Below, piece after piece: positions 1 through 8,341 of a stretch of DNA of 64,000 nt (positions are counted from its first letter, which is position 1; each line of letters begins with the position of its first letter). Under the pieces are notes generated by a model, which saw only the letters and a program-made list of their open reading frames with translations, was not told the DNA's origin and made no database searches. The DNA comes from Alistipes sp. GTDB lineage: Bacteria > Bacteroidota > Bacteroidia > Bacteroidales > Rikenellaceae. A program made the translations under genes and the position numbers. The stretch covers positions 121,210 to 185,209 of the forward strand of contig JAFZHB010000005.1 of assembly GCA_017555105.1 (NCBI GenBank). The letters run 5' to 3'.

Positions 1-528
1 GAGTATGAGGAGCAGCGTGTCTTTCCCTATGTGGAGGCGCTGTTGGCGGGTGCACCTGCCGATGACTACTCGATTGAGATCTTCCGCCGTCAGCACGACC
101 GCGTAGAGGAGCACTTGAGTGAGTTGAAACAGATTATTATTAAATACTATCCGATGGGTGGTACGAACGAGCTGAACGATGCTCTCTACGACATCTTCAC
201 TTGCGAGGAGGAGCTCGCTTCGCACAATGCGGTGGAGGATGCGCTCTACATTCCGGCCATCGAACGACTCTCGGCAGAGCGTCCGAAGCGGGGTGGCGTG
301 GGACGCGAAACGCTTAGTTCGCGCGAGAAGGAGATCATCATCTGCGTGGTGAAAGGCATGACCAACAAGGAGATTGCCGAGCAGCTCTGCATCTCGACCC
401 ACACGGTCATCACTCACCGCCGCAACATCGCCAATAAACTGCAGATCCACTCGGCCGCGGGTCTTACGATCTACGCCATCGTGAATAAGTTGGTCGATCT
501 CTCCGAGTTAAAACTCTCCAATGAGTAG
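1..528 (+). CDS. Hemerythrin-LuxR regulator (5' partial)
   Basis: The reading frame is open from base 1 to the stop at 528, so the gene begins outside the window. The GTG at 31 is probably internal. The N-terminal part carries a hemerythrin-like pattern: an E..E..FP helix at the very start, then HDRVEEHL, then HNAVEDALYIPAIE, which supply His and Glu ligands for a di-iron site. The C-terminal 65 residues form a LuxR/GerE helix-turn-helix, with LSSREKEII, TNKEIAEQL and STHTVITHRRNIANKL. A regulator that senses oxygen, NO or redox state through the iron site is inferred from the architecture. The targets are unknown. It ends in a strong hairpin shared with the convergent prenyl synthase. Confidence 0.8.
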   Translation, partial: EYEEQRVFPYVEALLAGAPADDYSIEIFRRQHDRVEEHLSELKQIIIKYYPMGGTNELNDALYDIFTCEEELASHNAVEDALYIPAIERLSAERPKRGGVGRETLSSREKEIIICVVKGMTNKEIAEQLCISTHTVITHRRNIANKLQIHSAAGLTIYAIVNKLVDLSELKLSNE

Positions 529-530
529 AT

Positions 531-565
531 AAAAAATAAGAACGCGCAGGCGTTCTTATTTTTTT
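531..565. terminator. Bidirectional intrinsic terminator
   Basis: A perfect 11-bp stem (535-545 with 550-560) and a 4-base loop are flanked by A and T runs that extend the pairing. It lies between the convergent hemerythrin-LuxR gene and the polyprenyl synthase gene and has a U-tract on either strand. Confidence 0.9.
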
Positions 566-581
566 GTATGTGTCCGAGTCG

Positions 582-1556
582 TTACTTCTTGCGACCCATC
601 AGGCTCTCGGCATAGGTGCGGAGACGCTGTACGCGCTCCGGATCGAGTGTGAGGGCGTTGAGTTGTGCCAGGGCACGCTCGAAGCGCAGGCCGATCTGCT
701 GCTCGGTCAGGTGTGGGATGTCGAGGGCGTCGTAGACCGCCTTCACGGCTGCGACCTTCTCCTCGTCGCTCAGCAAGGGGTTCTTGTGTGTCGAGCGCAG
801 AATGGCGCGCTGCTCCTCGTTGGCGTGGCTCATGGCCGTGATCATCAAGTAGGTCTTTTTGCCCTCCAAGATGTCGCCGCCGATCGCTTTGCCAAGCAGG
901 GCCTTCTCGCCGTAGCTGTCGAGCAGGTCATCCTGCAGCTGGAAGGCCAGACCCAGCTCGATGGCGAATCGGTAGAGCAGCTGGCACTCCTTCTCGGAGG
1001 CTCCGCCGAGGATTGCACCGATGACCACCGCGCCGGCCAGCAGGACAGAGGTCTTCAACTCGATCATTCGCATATACTCGACAACCGATACCTTCTCCTG
1101 CTCCTCGAAGTCCATGTCATACTGCTGTCCTTCGCACACCTCGAGTGCCGTGCGGTTGAAGACCGAGAGCACCTGCGCGAGGCGTTCGCTCTGCGTCTTG
1201 CCAAGGAGCTGGTAGGCGGCGATCATCATCGCATCGCCAGACAGGATGGCTACATTTTCGCCCCATTTGGCATAGACCGAGGGCTTGCCTCGACGGATCA
1301 GGGCGTGATCCATGATGTCGTCGTGCAGGAGCGTGAAGTTGTGGAAGAGCTCTATGGCTGCCGCTGCCGGCAGGGCTTGTTGTGCCTCGTCGGAGAAGAG
1401 ACCGTGTGCGAGCATCAGCAGCACCGGGCGCAGGCGTTTTCCGCCACCGGCCAGCGAGTAGCTGATGGGGGTATAGAGACGCTCGGGCTCCTCCGAGAAT
1501 TCGAGTTGAACGAGGTAGTTCTCAACCAGTTCGAGGTATTTTTCGGCAGTTTGCAT
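582..1556 (-). CDS. Polyprenyl (FPP/GGPP-type) diphosphate synthase
   Basis: This is an isoprenyl diphosphate synthase, condensing IPP with allylic diphosphates in the cytosol. The 324 residues match the family length. The first aspartate-rich motif DDIMD is at residues 79-83, the second DDLLD at 209-213, and the substrate-binding GGGKRLRP is near 37-44. Phe74 lies five residues before the first motif, which in this family often goes with a short product (C15-C20); the exact product is not decided by the sequence. The gene has its own promoter and stands alone, facing the hemerythrin-LuxR gene. It supplies the lipid-carrier and quinone pathways, linking to ispH and uppP in the same window. 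Confidence 0.9.
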   Translation of the reverse strand: MQTAEKYLELVENYLVQLEFSEEPERLYTPISYSLAGGGKRLRPVLLMLAHGLFSDEAQQALPAAAAIELFHNFTLLHDDIMDHALIRRGKPSVYAKWGENVAILSGDAMMIAAYQLLGKTQSERLAQVLSVFNRTALEVCEGQQYDMDFEEQEKVSVVEYMRMIELKTSVLLAGAVVIGAILGGASEKECQLLYRFAIELGLAFQLQDDLLDSYGEKALLGKAIGGDILEGKKTYLMITAMSHANEEQRAILRSTHKNPLLSDEEKVAAVKAVYDALDIPHLTEQQIGLRFERALAQLNALTLDPERVQRLRTYAESLMGRKK

Positions 1557-1588
1557 GGTGAAAACGCTTTTTACAAGGTTTTATGAAA

Positions 1589-1620
1589 CAAAAATAGAAA
1601 AAAACGCCGAGATAATCAAC
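1589..1620 (-). promoter_or_regulatory. Bacteroidetes-type promoter of the prenyl synthase
   Basis: On the minus strand a TATTTTTG box (1589-1596) fits TAnnTTTG, with a GTTG 20 bp upstream (1617-1620) as a -33 element. Transcription would start near 1582, about 25 bases before the ATG at 1556. Confidence 0.6.
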
Positions 1621-1728
1621 AGTGAGGGCAGAAAATCTACAATCGGCGCATGCGGGAGAGTGGGTTGGTTCTTGGTGTAGATCGTTCAAAAACATCCAAA
1701 AACCACCCATCAATTGGAAAAATCTTCC

Positions 1729-1736
1729 TACCTTTG
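1729..1736 (+). promoter_or_regulatory. -7 box for the PHP-transferase operon
   Basis: TACCTTTG fits the TAnnTTTG consensus 45 bases before the ATG at 1781. I see no good -33 element at the usual distance, so only the -7 element is claimed. Confidence 0.5.
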
Positions 1737-1780
1737 CAAAAGGGAGATTTTTAATAAGCAAACAAACAACAGGAAAGCCT

Positions 1781-2986
1781 ATGAGCGGGTTGAAAAAAGT
1801 GTTAAAATTGGTGTGCAAGGGTGTGGGTGCGTTGCTCCTGCTCCTCTGTATGCTCTTTCTAGTCACGAGCGTCAGCCCGATCTATGATTTTCAGCCGGCT
1901 AAACCTTTCAGCGGGGCGGACATCTTCAACCCCTACGCCGACATGGATACCACCCACTGTTGGAAGCGCGCCAACTTTCATACCCATACCCGTGTTGATG
2001 GGCTCTTCAACGAGTGCCCCTACTGGCCCGACGAGGTCTATCGCCGCTTGGAGAAATTTGGTTACGAGGTGGTGACCTTCTCGAATCACAACCGCCTCAC
2101 ACAACACCCTTTTGACCCTGCCCTACAGGTAAATCTCTACGAGCACGGTCGTAACATCTTGAAGTTTCATAAGCTGGTCTTCGGCTCTACGCGTGTGCTC
2201 CAGTTCGACCACTTCTGCCCCTTCCTAACCTCGCAGAAGCAGTTTCAGCTCGATCTGCTGGGGCGTGATGCCGACATCATCCAGGTCAACCACCCGTTGC
2301 GCACGAAGCTCTTTCCGGCAAAGCAGTTCGCATGGTTGAGCGGCTATCGCTTGATGGAGCTCGATAGCGGTCGTTCGACCGAGAATGCCTATTGGGACAG
2401 CGCTCTCACGGCCGGTCACTATAGCTTTGGTCTGGCGAACGACGACCTGCATTTCCCCGACCAATCGAAGCGCATTGCCGTGCGCTGCAACTTCCTTTGC
2501 ACCCCTTCGGTGCATTATGAGGATCTCCTGCAAACGCTCCGTCGAGGTGCCTTCTATGCCATGCGTGTACCGGATTACGGCCGTGGTGATTGGGAGGAGA
2601 AGTATCGTATGAACCGCCACCTCCCCGCGATTGAGACGATCGGGGTGCAGGATCAGACGATCTATGCCACCTTCTCGGTTCCGGCCGACAGCATTCGGGT
2701 GATTGGAGCTCACCACACGACTTTGGCCGTGGCGCATCAGACGGCAAGTATCGATTACACGCTGCAGAGCGATGATCCCTACGCCCGCATCACCGCCTAT
2801 TTCCCGCAGGGAGAGGTGATCTACACCAACCCCTTTGCGCGCTACGATGCCTCGGTTAGCGACTCTCCGTTCTGCGACTCCGCGCATCCGATCAACTACC
2901 CGCTCACGATTCTTTTTAACCTTGCCCTGCTCGTACTGCTGATCAGTACGCTTTGGGCACTCTACAAATTGGTATCAAAACGATGA
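1781..2986 (+). CDS. Membrane-anchored PHP-domain-like protein
   Basis: The ATG at 1781 is chosen because it opens directly into a basic stretch and a hydrophobic segment (GVGALLLLLCMLFLV); the upstream open frame is promoter DNA. About 401 residues. HTHTR at residues 67-71, NHN near 98, NHP and DDLH further on are spaced like the metal ligands of PHP phosphoesterases. A second hydrophobic segment closes the protein (LTILFNLALLVLLISTLWAL), so the catalytic part should sit between two membrane anchors, probably in the periplasm. Its stop overlaps the start of the phosphoethanolamine transferase (ATGA), so the two are translationally coupled and likely act on the same envelope substrate. The substrate is unknown. 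Confidence 0.65.
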   Translation: MSGLKKVLKLVCKGVGALLLLLCMLFLVTSVSPIYDFQPAKPFSGADIFNPYADMDTTHCWKRANFHTHTRVDGLFNECPYWPDEVYRRLEKFGYEVVTFSNHNRLTQHPFDPALQVNLYEHGRNILKFHKLVFGSTRVLQFDHFCPFLTSQKQFQLDLLGRDADIIQVNHPLRTKLFPAKQFAWLSGYRLMELDSGRSTENAYWDSALTAGHYSFGLANDDLHFPDQSKRIAVRCNFLCTPSVHYEDLLQTLRRGAFYAMRVPDYGRGDWEEKYRMNRHLPAIETIGVQDQTIYATFSVPADSIRVIGAHHTTLAVAHQTASIDYTLQSDDPYARITAYFPQGEVIYTNPFARYDASVSDSPFCDSAHPINYPLTILFNLALLVLLISTLWALYKLVSKR

Positions 2987-4515
2987 ACAGATTCAAAAAA
3001 CCTGCCTCGATTAAGGGGATGTCGCTCGTGTTGAGCCTCTTCACGCTCCTCGCTTACCACTATCCCGTCTTCAACTATGCTGCGACCCATGTCGAAAGCG
3101 GCTGGAACGCTGCGCTCATCATCGGATGCTCGGCTGCCATCATGTTGGCACTGAACTTCATGATCTACTACGCGCTGTTGTTCCTGGGACGCATCGTTGG
3201 TAAAATCGTGCTTTCGTTCACCTTTATTGGGAATGCGGTTGCCCTCTACTTTATCAACACCTACGAGGTGCTCATTACGGATAAGATGATGGGCAATGTC
3301 TTCAATACGCGCTATTCGGAGGCTTCGGCCTTCTTCTCGACAACGGCGGTGCTCTACCTCCTGCTGTTGGGTGTCGTGCCCTGTCTCTATATCTTCCTGC
3401 GTCGGGTGGATTACGGCTCGTTCCGACGCTTTGCTCGGAATGCAGGTGTAGCGCTCTTGATCACGCTGGGTAGCGTGGTGGTGAATATGCCCAACTTCAC
3501 CTGGGTCGATCGCCACGCCTCGAAGGTGGGTAGTCTGCTGATGCCGTGGTCCTATGTGGTCAATACGGTGCGTTACCACAATCGCGTGAGCAAGGCCAAC
3601 CGCAAGGAGATCAAACTCCCCGATGCCACGATCGCAAGTTCGGGGCGCGATCTCTGCGTGCTCATTATCGGTGAGTCGGCACGCCGAGACCACTTCTCGC
3701 TCTATGGCTACGAGCGCGAGACCAACCCGCAATTGAAGGGTGACGGTGTGACGGCCCTCCTTGCGAAGGCGGCAGCCACCTATACGACCGAGGGCGTGAA
3801 GGCGATCTTGTCCCACAAGGCCTCGAACAAACTCTACGAGATTTTGCCCAACTACCTCCATCGCACGGGGGTCGATGTGGTGTGGCGCACGAATAACTGG
3901 GGCGAACCGCCTTTGCACATCGAGAAGTGCTACACGCCCAAAAAACTCAAACAAAAGTACCCGGAGCTCGATGGTCGCTACGATGGCTTTTTGCTCGAGG
4001 GCTTAATCGACGAGGTAGAGGCGTGTGACAAGGAGAAGCAACTCATCGTGCTGCACACGAGCACCAGTCACGGCCCCTCCTACTACCAGAAGTATCCCGC
4101 CGAATTCGAGCAATTTAAGCCCGTTTGTACCACAGTGGAGATGTCGAAGAGCAACCGTGAGGAGTTGATCAATGCCTACGACAATACGATCCTCTATACG
4201 GATCATCTGGTTCACTCGGTGATCGAAGCGTTGCGTGGTCTGGAGGGGGTTCGCAGCTGTGTGCTCTATGTCTCGGATCACGGCGAATCGCTTGGCGAGA
4301 ACAATCTCTACATGCACGGCGTGCCGATGATGATGGCTCCGGCCGAGCAGATCGAGATTCCCTTCCTCGTGTGGAGCTCGGACACCGAGTTGGAGGTCGA
4401 GGCGGAGGGCGAGATTGGGCAGTACCATGTCTTCCACAGTGTGCTGCACTTCCTGGGTGTGGAGAGCCCGATCTTCGATGACACCTATAACATTTTCAGC
4501 GGCGGATCGCGTTAA
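2983..4515 (+). CDS. Lipid A phosphoethanolamine transferase (EptA-like)
   Basis: This inner-membrane enzyme of the alkaline-phosphatase/sulfatase superfamily is predicted to move phosphoethanolamine from phosphatidylethanolamine to lipid A. About 510 residues: several N-terminal membrane helices (roughly 12-165), then a periplasmic catalytic domain. The signature GESARRDHFSLYGYERETNP contains metal ligand Glu231. SHGPSYYQKYP, SDHGESLGE and LYMHGVP supply the other zinc and substrate residues. The nucleophile is probably Thr269 in ATYTTEGVKAI, but both cysteines that bracket it in EptA/MCR enzymes are absent. The start overlaps the upstream stop by four bases. A phosphoglycerol or related transferase cannot be excluded. 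Confidence 0.8.
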   Translation: MNRFKKPASIKGMSLVLSLFTLLAYHYPVFNYAATHVESGWNAALIIGCSAAIMLALNFMIYYALLFLGRIVGKIVLSFTFIGNAVALYFINTYEVLITDKMMGNVFNTRYSEASAFFSTTAVLYLLLLGVVPCLYIFLRRVDYGSFRRFARNAGVALLITLGSVVVNMPNFTWVDRHASKVGSLLMPWSYVVNTVRYHNRVSKANRKEIKLPDATIASSGRDLCVLIIGESARRDHFSLYGYERETNPQLKGDGVTALLAKAAATYTTEGVKAILSHKASNKLYEILPNYLHRTGVDVVWRTNNWGEPPLHIEKCYTPKKLKQKYPELDGRYDGFLLEGLIDEVEACDKEKQLIVLHTSTSHGPSYYQKYPAEFEQFKPVCTTVEMSKSNREELINAYDNTILYTDHLVHSVIEALRGLEGVRSCVLYVSDHGESLGENNLYMHGVPMMMAPAEQIEIPFLVWSSDTELEVEAEGEIGQYHVFHSVLHFLGVESPIFDDTYNIFSGGSR

Positions 4516-4538
4516 AGAGTGATCGTTTGGCGTGTGAT

Positions 4539-4576
4539 AGGGGCGCTTTGGGGTAAAATCATCCCAAAGCGCCCCT
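4539..4576 (+). terminator. Long hairpin after the transferase gene
   Basis: A perfect 14-bp stem (4539-4552 with 4563-4576) with a 10-base loop lies 24 bases after the transferase stop. No T run follows, so it may act as an RNA-stabilising 3' end rather than a classic terminator. Confidence 0.55.
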
Positions 4577-4602
4577 CTACGATTCGAAAAGCGGAAAAAA
4601 AC

Positions 4603-4633
4603 TTTGTACCTGGCAAATTTTCCCGTAACTTTA
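4603..4633 (+). promoter_or_regulatory. Promoter of glk-uppP-truB
   Basis: TTTG (4603-4606), exactly 19 bp, then TAACTTTA (4626-4633), one base off TAnnTTTG. The start site would be near 4640, giving a leader of about 25 bases to the glk ATG at 4665. Confidence 0.7.
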
Positions 4634-4664
4634 CATCGAAATTTCGATAAAACGCGTTTTAAGC

Positions 4665-5663
4665 ATGAAGAAACTTGCAATTGGTGTTGATATTGGAGGT
4701 ATTAACACCGCATTTGGTATGGTCGATGAGCAGGGTGAACTCTATGCCGAATCGGTCATCTCAACTCGCAAATATCCCCATTTAGAAGATTATCCGACCT
4801 ATGTAGCCGACCTGGCAGAGGCAATTCGCGCGATGGCCTCCTCGCTCGATTTTGAGTATGAGCTGGTAGGCATCGGTATTGGTGCACCGAACTCGAATAT
4901 CCATAACGGCTCGATCGAGACGCCGGCTAACCTCTGGAAGTTCCGCGAGGAGGAGACGAACCGTGACGAGCAGCGTCGCGTGTTCCGCCTGGCTGCGGAT
5001 CTCTCGGAGCGTTTCGGCGGGGTGAAGACCCTGATTACGAACGATGCGAACGCAGCGACGATCGGCGAGATGGTCTACGGCAATGCCAAGGGTATGAAGG
5101 ATTTTGTCATGATCACGCTGGGTACGGGCCTCGGCTCGGGCTTTGTGGCCAATGGCGAGATGATCTACGGCCACGACGGCTTGGCCGGTGAGGCCGGTCA
5201 CCTGATCGTGGAGCGTGGTGGTCGCACCTGTGGTTGCGGTCGCCAGGGCTGCCTGGAGGCCTATGTCTCGGCTACGGGTATCAAGCGTACAGCCTTCGAT
5301 CTGATGGCTAAGATGACTACGCCGAGCCCCCTGCGCGAGGTTCCCTTCTCGGAGTTCGACGCTGCGATGATCTCGAAGGCTGCCGCTGCGGGCGATCCGC
5401 TGGCGAAGGAGTGTTTCCGATTCACGGGTGAGATGCTGGGTCGTGCGTTGGCTGACATCGTGACGATCACCTCGCCCGAGGCGATCTTCCTCTTTGGCGG
5501 TCTGGCCAAGGCCGGAGAGTTGATCTTCGAGCCTACGCGCTACTACATGGAGCAGAATATGATGTTCCCCTTCAAGAACAAGGTGAAGGTGCTGCCCAGC
5601 GGCATTCAGGATAAGAATGCCGGCATTCTGGGTGCTGCGGCCCTCATCTGGCAGCAGTGCTAA
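4665..5663 (+). CDS. glk: ROK-family glucokinase
   Basis: ATP-dependent sugar kinase, most likely for glucose, acting in the cytosol. The 332 residues are typical of ROK kinases. Visible are the N-terminal phosphate loop GVDIGGINTAFG, the catalytic Asp127 in TNDANAA, GTGLGSG, the GEAGH motif (Glu176) and the zinc-binding CGCGRQGC (Cys189, Cys191, Cys196). Bacteroidetes usually have no Embden-type PTS entry for glucose, so a ROK glucokinase fits free-glucose phosphorylation. A related N-acetylhexosamine kinase activity cannot be excluded from the sequence. It heads an apparent operon with uppP three bases downstream. Confidence 0.85.
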   Translation: MKKLAIGVDIGGINTAFGMVDEQGELYAESVISTRKYPHLEDYPTYVADLAEAIRAMASSLDFEYELVGIGIGAPNSNIHNGSIETPANLWKFREEETNRDEQRRVFRLAADLSERFGGVKTLITNDANAATIGEMVYGNAKGMKDFVMITLGTGLGSGFVANGEMIYGHDGLAGEAGHLIVERGGRTCGCGRQGCLEAYVSATGIKRTAFDLMAKMTTPSPLREVPFSEFDAAMISKAAAAGDPLAKECFRFTGEMLGRALADIVTITSPEAIFLFGGLAKAGELIFEPTRYYMEQNMMFPFKNKVKVLPSGIQDKNAGILGAAALIWQQC

Positions 5664-5666
5664 TCC

Positions 5667-6449
5667 ATGGAGACTTTGCAAGCCATCTTGCTCGGTTTGG
5701 TGCAAGGCATCACCGAGTTTCTTCCCGTGTCGAGCAGCGGCCACCTGCAGATTGCCAAGGAGCTGCTGGGTGTGGAGATTGAGAACAACATTACCTTCGA
5801 TGTGACGCTGCACGCCGCTACGGTGCTCAGTACGATCCTCGTTTTGTGGCGTGAGTTGTGGCGTTTGATTCAGGGGGCTTTCTCGCGCAGCTTCAACGAC
5901 GAGCAGGCCTACATCCTGAAGGTCGTGCTCTCGATGATCCCCGCCGGTGTGGTGGGTGTCTGCTTTGCCGATCAGATCGAGGCACTCTTCTCGTCGCTCT
6001 GGTTTGTGGGGGCTATGTTGCTGCTGACGGCAGCGCTGCTTTCGTTTGCCTACTATGCGAAGCCGCGTCAGAAGCAGACGATCTCCTACCGCGATGCCTT
6101 CCTGATCGGTTGCGCGCAGGCGTTGGCTACGATGCCCGGACTCTCACGCTCGGGTTCGACGATTGCTACGGGTTTGATCCTGGGCAACGATAAATCTTCG
6201 GTGGCCAACTTCTCTTTCATTATGGTCATCCCGGTTATTCTGGGTAAGATGTTACTCGATATCGTCTCGGGCGATATGGCTACGATGAGTGTGCCTACCC
6301 CCGCGTTGGTAGCGGGTTTTCTCTCGGCTTTTGTGTCGGGTGCTTTGGCTTGTAAATTCATGATCGAGATCGTCAAGCGCGGTCGCCTCATCTGGTTTGC
6401 CGTCTACTGCGCCGTGGTGGGTCTGCTCTGCCTGGTGTGCTCGTTTTAA
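5667..6449 (+). CDS. uppP: Undecaprenyl-diphosphatase
   Basis: Integral membrane phosphatase that returns undecaprenyl pyrophosphate to the monophosphate carrier for peptidoglycan and O-antigen building. 260 residues and about eight hydrophobic segments. The two signature regions are present: QGITEFLPVSSSGHL at residues 10-24 and PGLSRSGSTIATGL around 156-169, which carry the catalytic Glu, His, Ser and Arg. It starts three bases after glk and is followed nine bases later by truB. The uppP-truB-queA order is common in Bacteroidetes. Confidence 0.95.
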   Translation: METLQAILLGLVQGITEFLPVSSSGHLQIAKELLGVEIENNITFDVTLHAATVLSTILVLWRELWRLIQGAFSRSFNDEQAYILKVVLSMIPAGVVGVCFADQIEALFSSLWFVGAMLLLTAALLSFAYYAKPRQKQTISYRDAFLIGCAQALATMPGLSRSGSTIATGLILGNDKSSVANFSFIMVIPVILGKMLLDIVSGDMATMSVPTPALVAGFLSAFVSGALACKFMIEIVKRGRLIWFAVYCAVVGLLCLVCSF

Positions 6450-6458
6450 TTAGTACTT

Positions 6459-7175
6459 ATGGAGCAGAATCAGGAGTTGCGCGGAATCAATTTCGAGGAG
6501 GGCTACATCGCCGTCATCGACAAACCGCTCTATTGGACCTCGGCCGATGTGGTGCGCAAGATTAAGTATGCGCTGCGCCGCTGCGGCTACCGTAAAATCA
6601 AGGTTGGACACGCCGGTACGCTCGATCCGTTGGCTACGGGAGTGTTGCTTGTCTGCATTGGTCGCGCCACGAAGATGGTCGATGCGTTGCAGGCCGAGGA
6701 GAAGGAGTATCTGGCGGGGGTGCGCTTTGGTGCCACGACGCCGAGCTACGACTGCGAGCATTCGGTCAACCACACCTATCCCTACCGCCACATCACGCGC
6801 GAGCAGCTCGATGCTGCTCTCGAGAGCCTTACGGGTGAACGCCTCCAGTCGCCGCCCCTCTACTCGGCCAAGAAGGTCGAGGGCTTGCGAGCCTACGAGA
6901 TTGCGCGTGCGGGCGAGACGGTCGAACTTCGCCAGTCGCTCATCAACATCTACGCCATGCAGGTGGAGTCCTTCACGCTGCCCGATCTGAGCCTCCGCGT
7001 GCGCTGCAGCCGTGGTACCTATATCCGTTCGCTAGCCGATGAGCTGGGTCGTGCGGTAGATAGTGGAGCCTTCCTCACCTCGCTTCGTCGCACGCGAAGT
7101 GGTGGGTTTACGGCCGAAAATGGGTGGCAATTGGAAAAATTCCTCGAAAAATTGCAGGAACTTGAAACAAAATAG
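6459..7175 (+). CDS. truB: tRNA pseudouridine-55 synthase
   Basis: Makes pseudouridine 55 in the T-loop of tRNAs. 238 residues. The catalytic motif GHAGTLDPLATGVL carries the nucleophilic Asp, and YSAKKVEGLRAYEIAR and CSRGTYIRSLADELG are typical TruB blocks. The C-terminal PUA domain of longer TruB proteins is absent or very short, which is usual for this phylum. It sits between uppP and queA, a conserved neighbourhood with no obvious pathway link to uppP. Confidence 0.95.
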   Translation: MEQNQELRGINFEEGYIAVIDKPLYWTSADVVRKIKYALRRCGYRKIKVGHAGTLDPLATGVLLVCIGRATKMVDALQAEEKEYLAGVRFGATTPSYDCEHSVNHTYPYRHITREQLDAALESLTGERLQSPPLYSAKKVEGLRAYEIARAGETVELRQSLINIYAMQVESFTLPDLSLRVRCSRGTYIRSLADELGRAVDSGAFLTSLRRTRSGGFTAENGWQLEKFLEKLQELETK

Positions 7176-7234
7176 CACTTTCTGCGTATTGATTTAGATT
7201 GTTTTACTTTCAAAATCGAAAAAACAACACACCG

Positions 7235-8281
7235 ATGAAACTTTCGCAATACGGTTACGACTTTACGCCTGAGATGGCGCAGCACCCCACAATCAACCGC
7301 GACGACTCTCGTCTGCTGGTACTGCACCGCTCGACGGGTCAGATTGAGCATCGCATCTTCAAGGACATTTTGGATTACTTCGATGAGCAGGATCTCTTCG
7401 TCTTCAACGACACGAAGGTCTTCCCTGCACGCCTCTATGGTAACAAGGAGAAGACGGGCGCCGAGATCGAGATCTTCCTGCTGCGTGAGCTCAATCGTGA
7501 GTTGCGCCTGTGGGATGTGTTGGTTGATCCGGCTCGTAAGATCCGCATTGGCAACAAACTCTACTTCGGCGACGATGATCTGTTGGTGGCCGAGGTGATC
7601 GACAATACCACTTCGCGTGGTCGTACGCTGCGCTTCCTCTTCGATGGTTCGTATGAGGAGTTTAAGCAGGCACTCTTCGCCCTGGGCGAGACGCCGCTGC
7701 CGCGCTGGGTGCGCGACCATGTGGAACCCGAGGATGCCGAGCGCTATCAGACGATTTTCGCCGATAAGGAGGGTGCTGTGGCTGCTCCGACGGCCGGTAT
7801 GCATTTCTCGAAGCACCTCCTGAAGCGTATGGAGATCAAGGGTGTGGATAGCGCCTTCCTGACGCTGCATGTGGGTCTGGGTAACTTCCGCACGGTCGAT
7901 GTGGAGGACCTCTCGAAGCATAAGATGGACTCCGAGCAGTACATCGTATCGCCGGAGACGGCCGAGGCTGTGAACCGCGCTAAGCAGCAGAAGCGTAAGG
8001 TGGTTTCGATCGGTACGACTGTGATGCGCACGCTCGAGACGGTGGTTTCGACGGGAGGAATGATCAAGGCCGAGGCGGGTTGGACCAACAAATTCATCTT
8101 CGCGCCTTATGACTTTTCGGTGGCCGATGCGATGGTTTCGAACCTGCATCTTCCCTACTCGACGCAGCTGATGATGGTGGCAGCCTTTGGTGGCTACGAG
8201 GCTGTGATGAACGCCTACCAGGTGGCACACGAGGAGGGTTACCGCTTTGGTACCTACGGAGATGCGATGCTGATCCTTTAA
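7235..8281 (+). CDS. queA: S-adenosylmethionine:tRNA ribosyltransferase-isomerase
   Basis: Penultimate step of queuosine synthesis: transfers and isomerises the ribosyl group of SAM onto 7-aminomethyl-7-deazaguanine in tRNA. The ATG at 7235 is chosen ([18 protein letters not shown]); a slightly earlier in-frame start lies in the spacer. About 348 residues. Family blocks include [34 protein letters not shown] and [16 protein letters not shown]. It is the last gene of the glk-uppP-truB-queA series. Confidence 0.95.
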   Translation: MKLSQYGYDFTPEMAQHPTINRDDSRLLVLHRSTGQIEHRIFKDILDYFDEQDLFVFNDTKVFPARLYGNKEKTGAEIEIFLLRELNRELRLWDVLVDPARKIRIGNKLYFGDDDLLVAEVIDNTTSRGRTLRFLFDGSYEEFKQALFALGETPLPRWVRDHVEPEDAERYQTIFADKEGAVAAPTAGMHFSKHLLKRMEIKGVDSAFLTLHVGLGNFRTVDVEDLSKHKMDSEQYIVSPETAEAVNRAKQQKRKVVSIGTTVMRTLETVVSTGGMIKAEAGWTNKFIFAPYDFSVADAMVSNLHLPYSTQLMMVAAFGGYEAVMNAYQVAHEEGYRFGTYGDAMLIL

Positions 8282-8310
8282 TCACAGGTGGAAAAATCCG
8301 ATTTTTTTCG

Positions 8311-8318
8311 TATCTTTG
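8311..8318 (+). promoter_or_regulatory. -7 box for glycogen synthase-like gene
   Basis: TATCTTTG matches TAnnTTTG 24 bases before the ATG at 8342. The -33 region is weak. Confidence 0.6.
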
Positions 8319-8341
8319 CACCCTGAAAACAGACTCTGATA

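Noticed and set aside
7019-8230. A 403-codon minus-strand frame opposite queA
   Set aside because: Shadow of queA caused by codon bias; no promoter or family motif.
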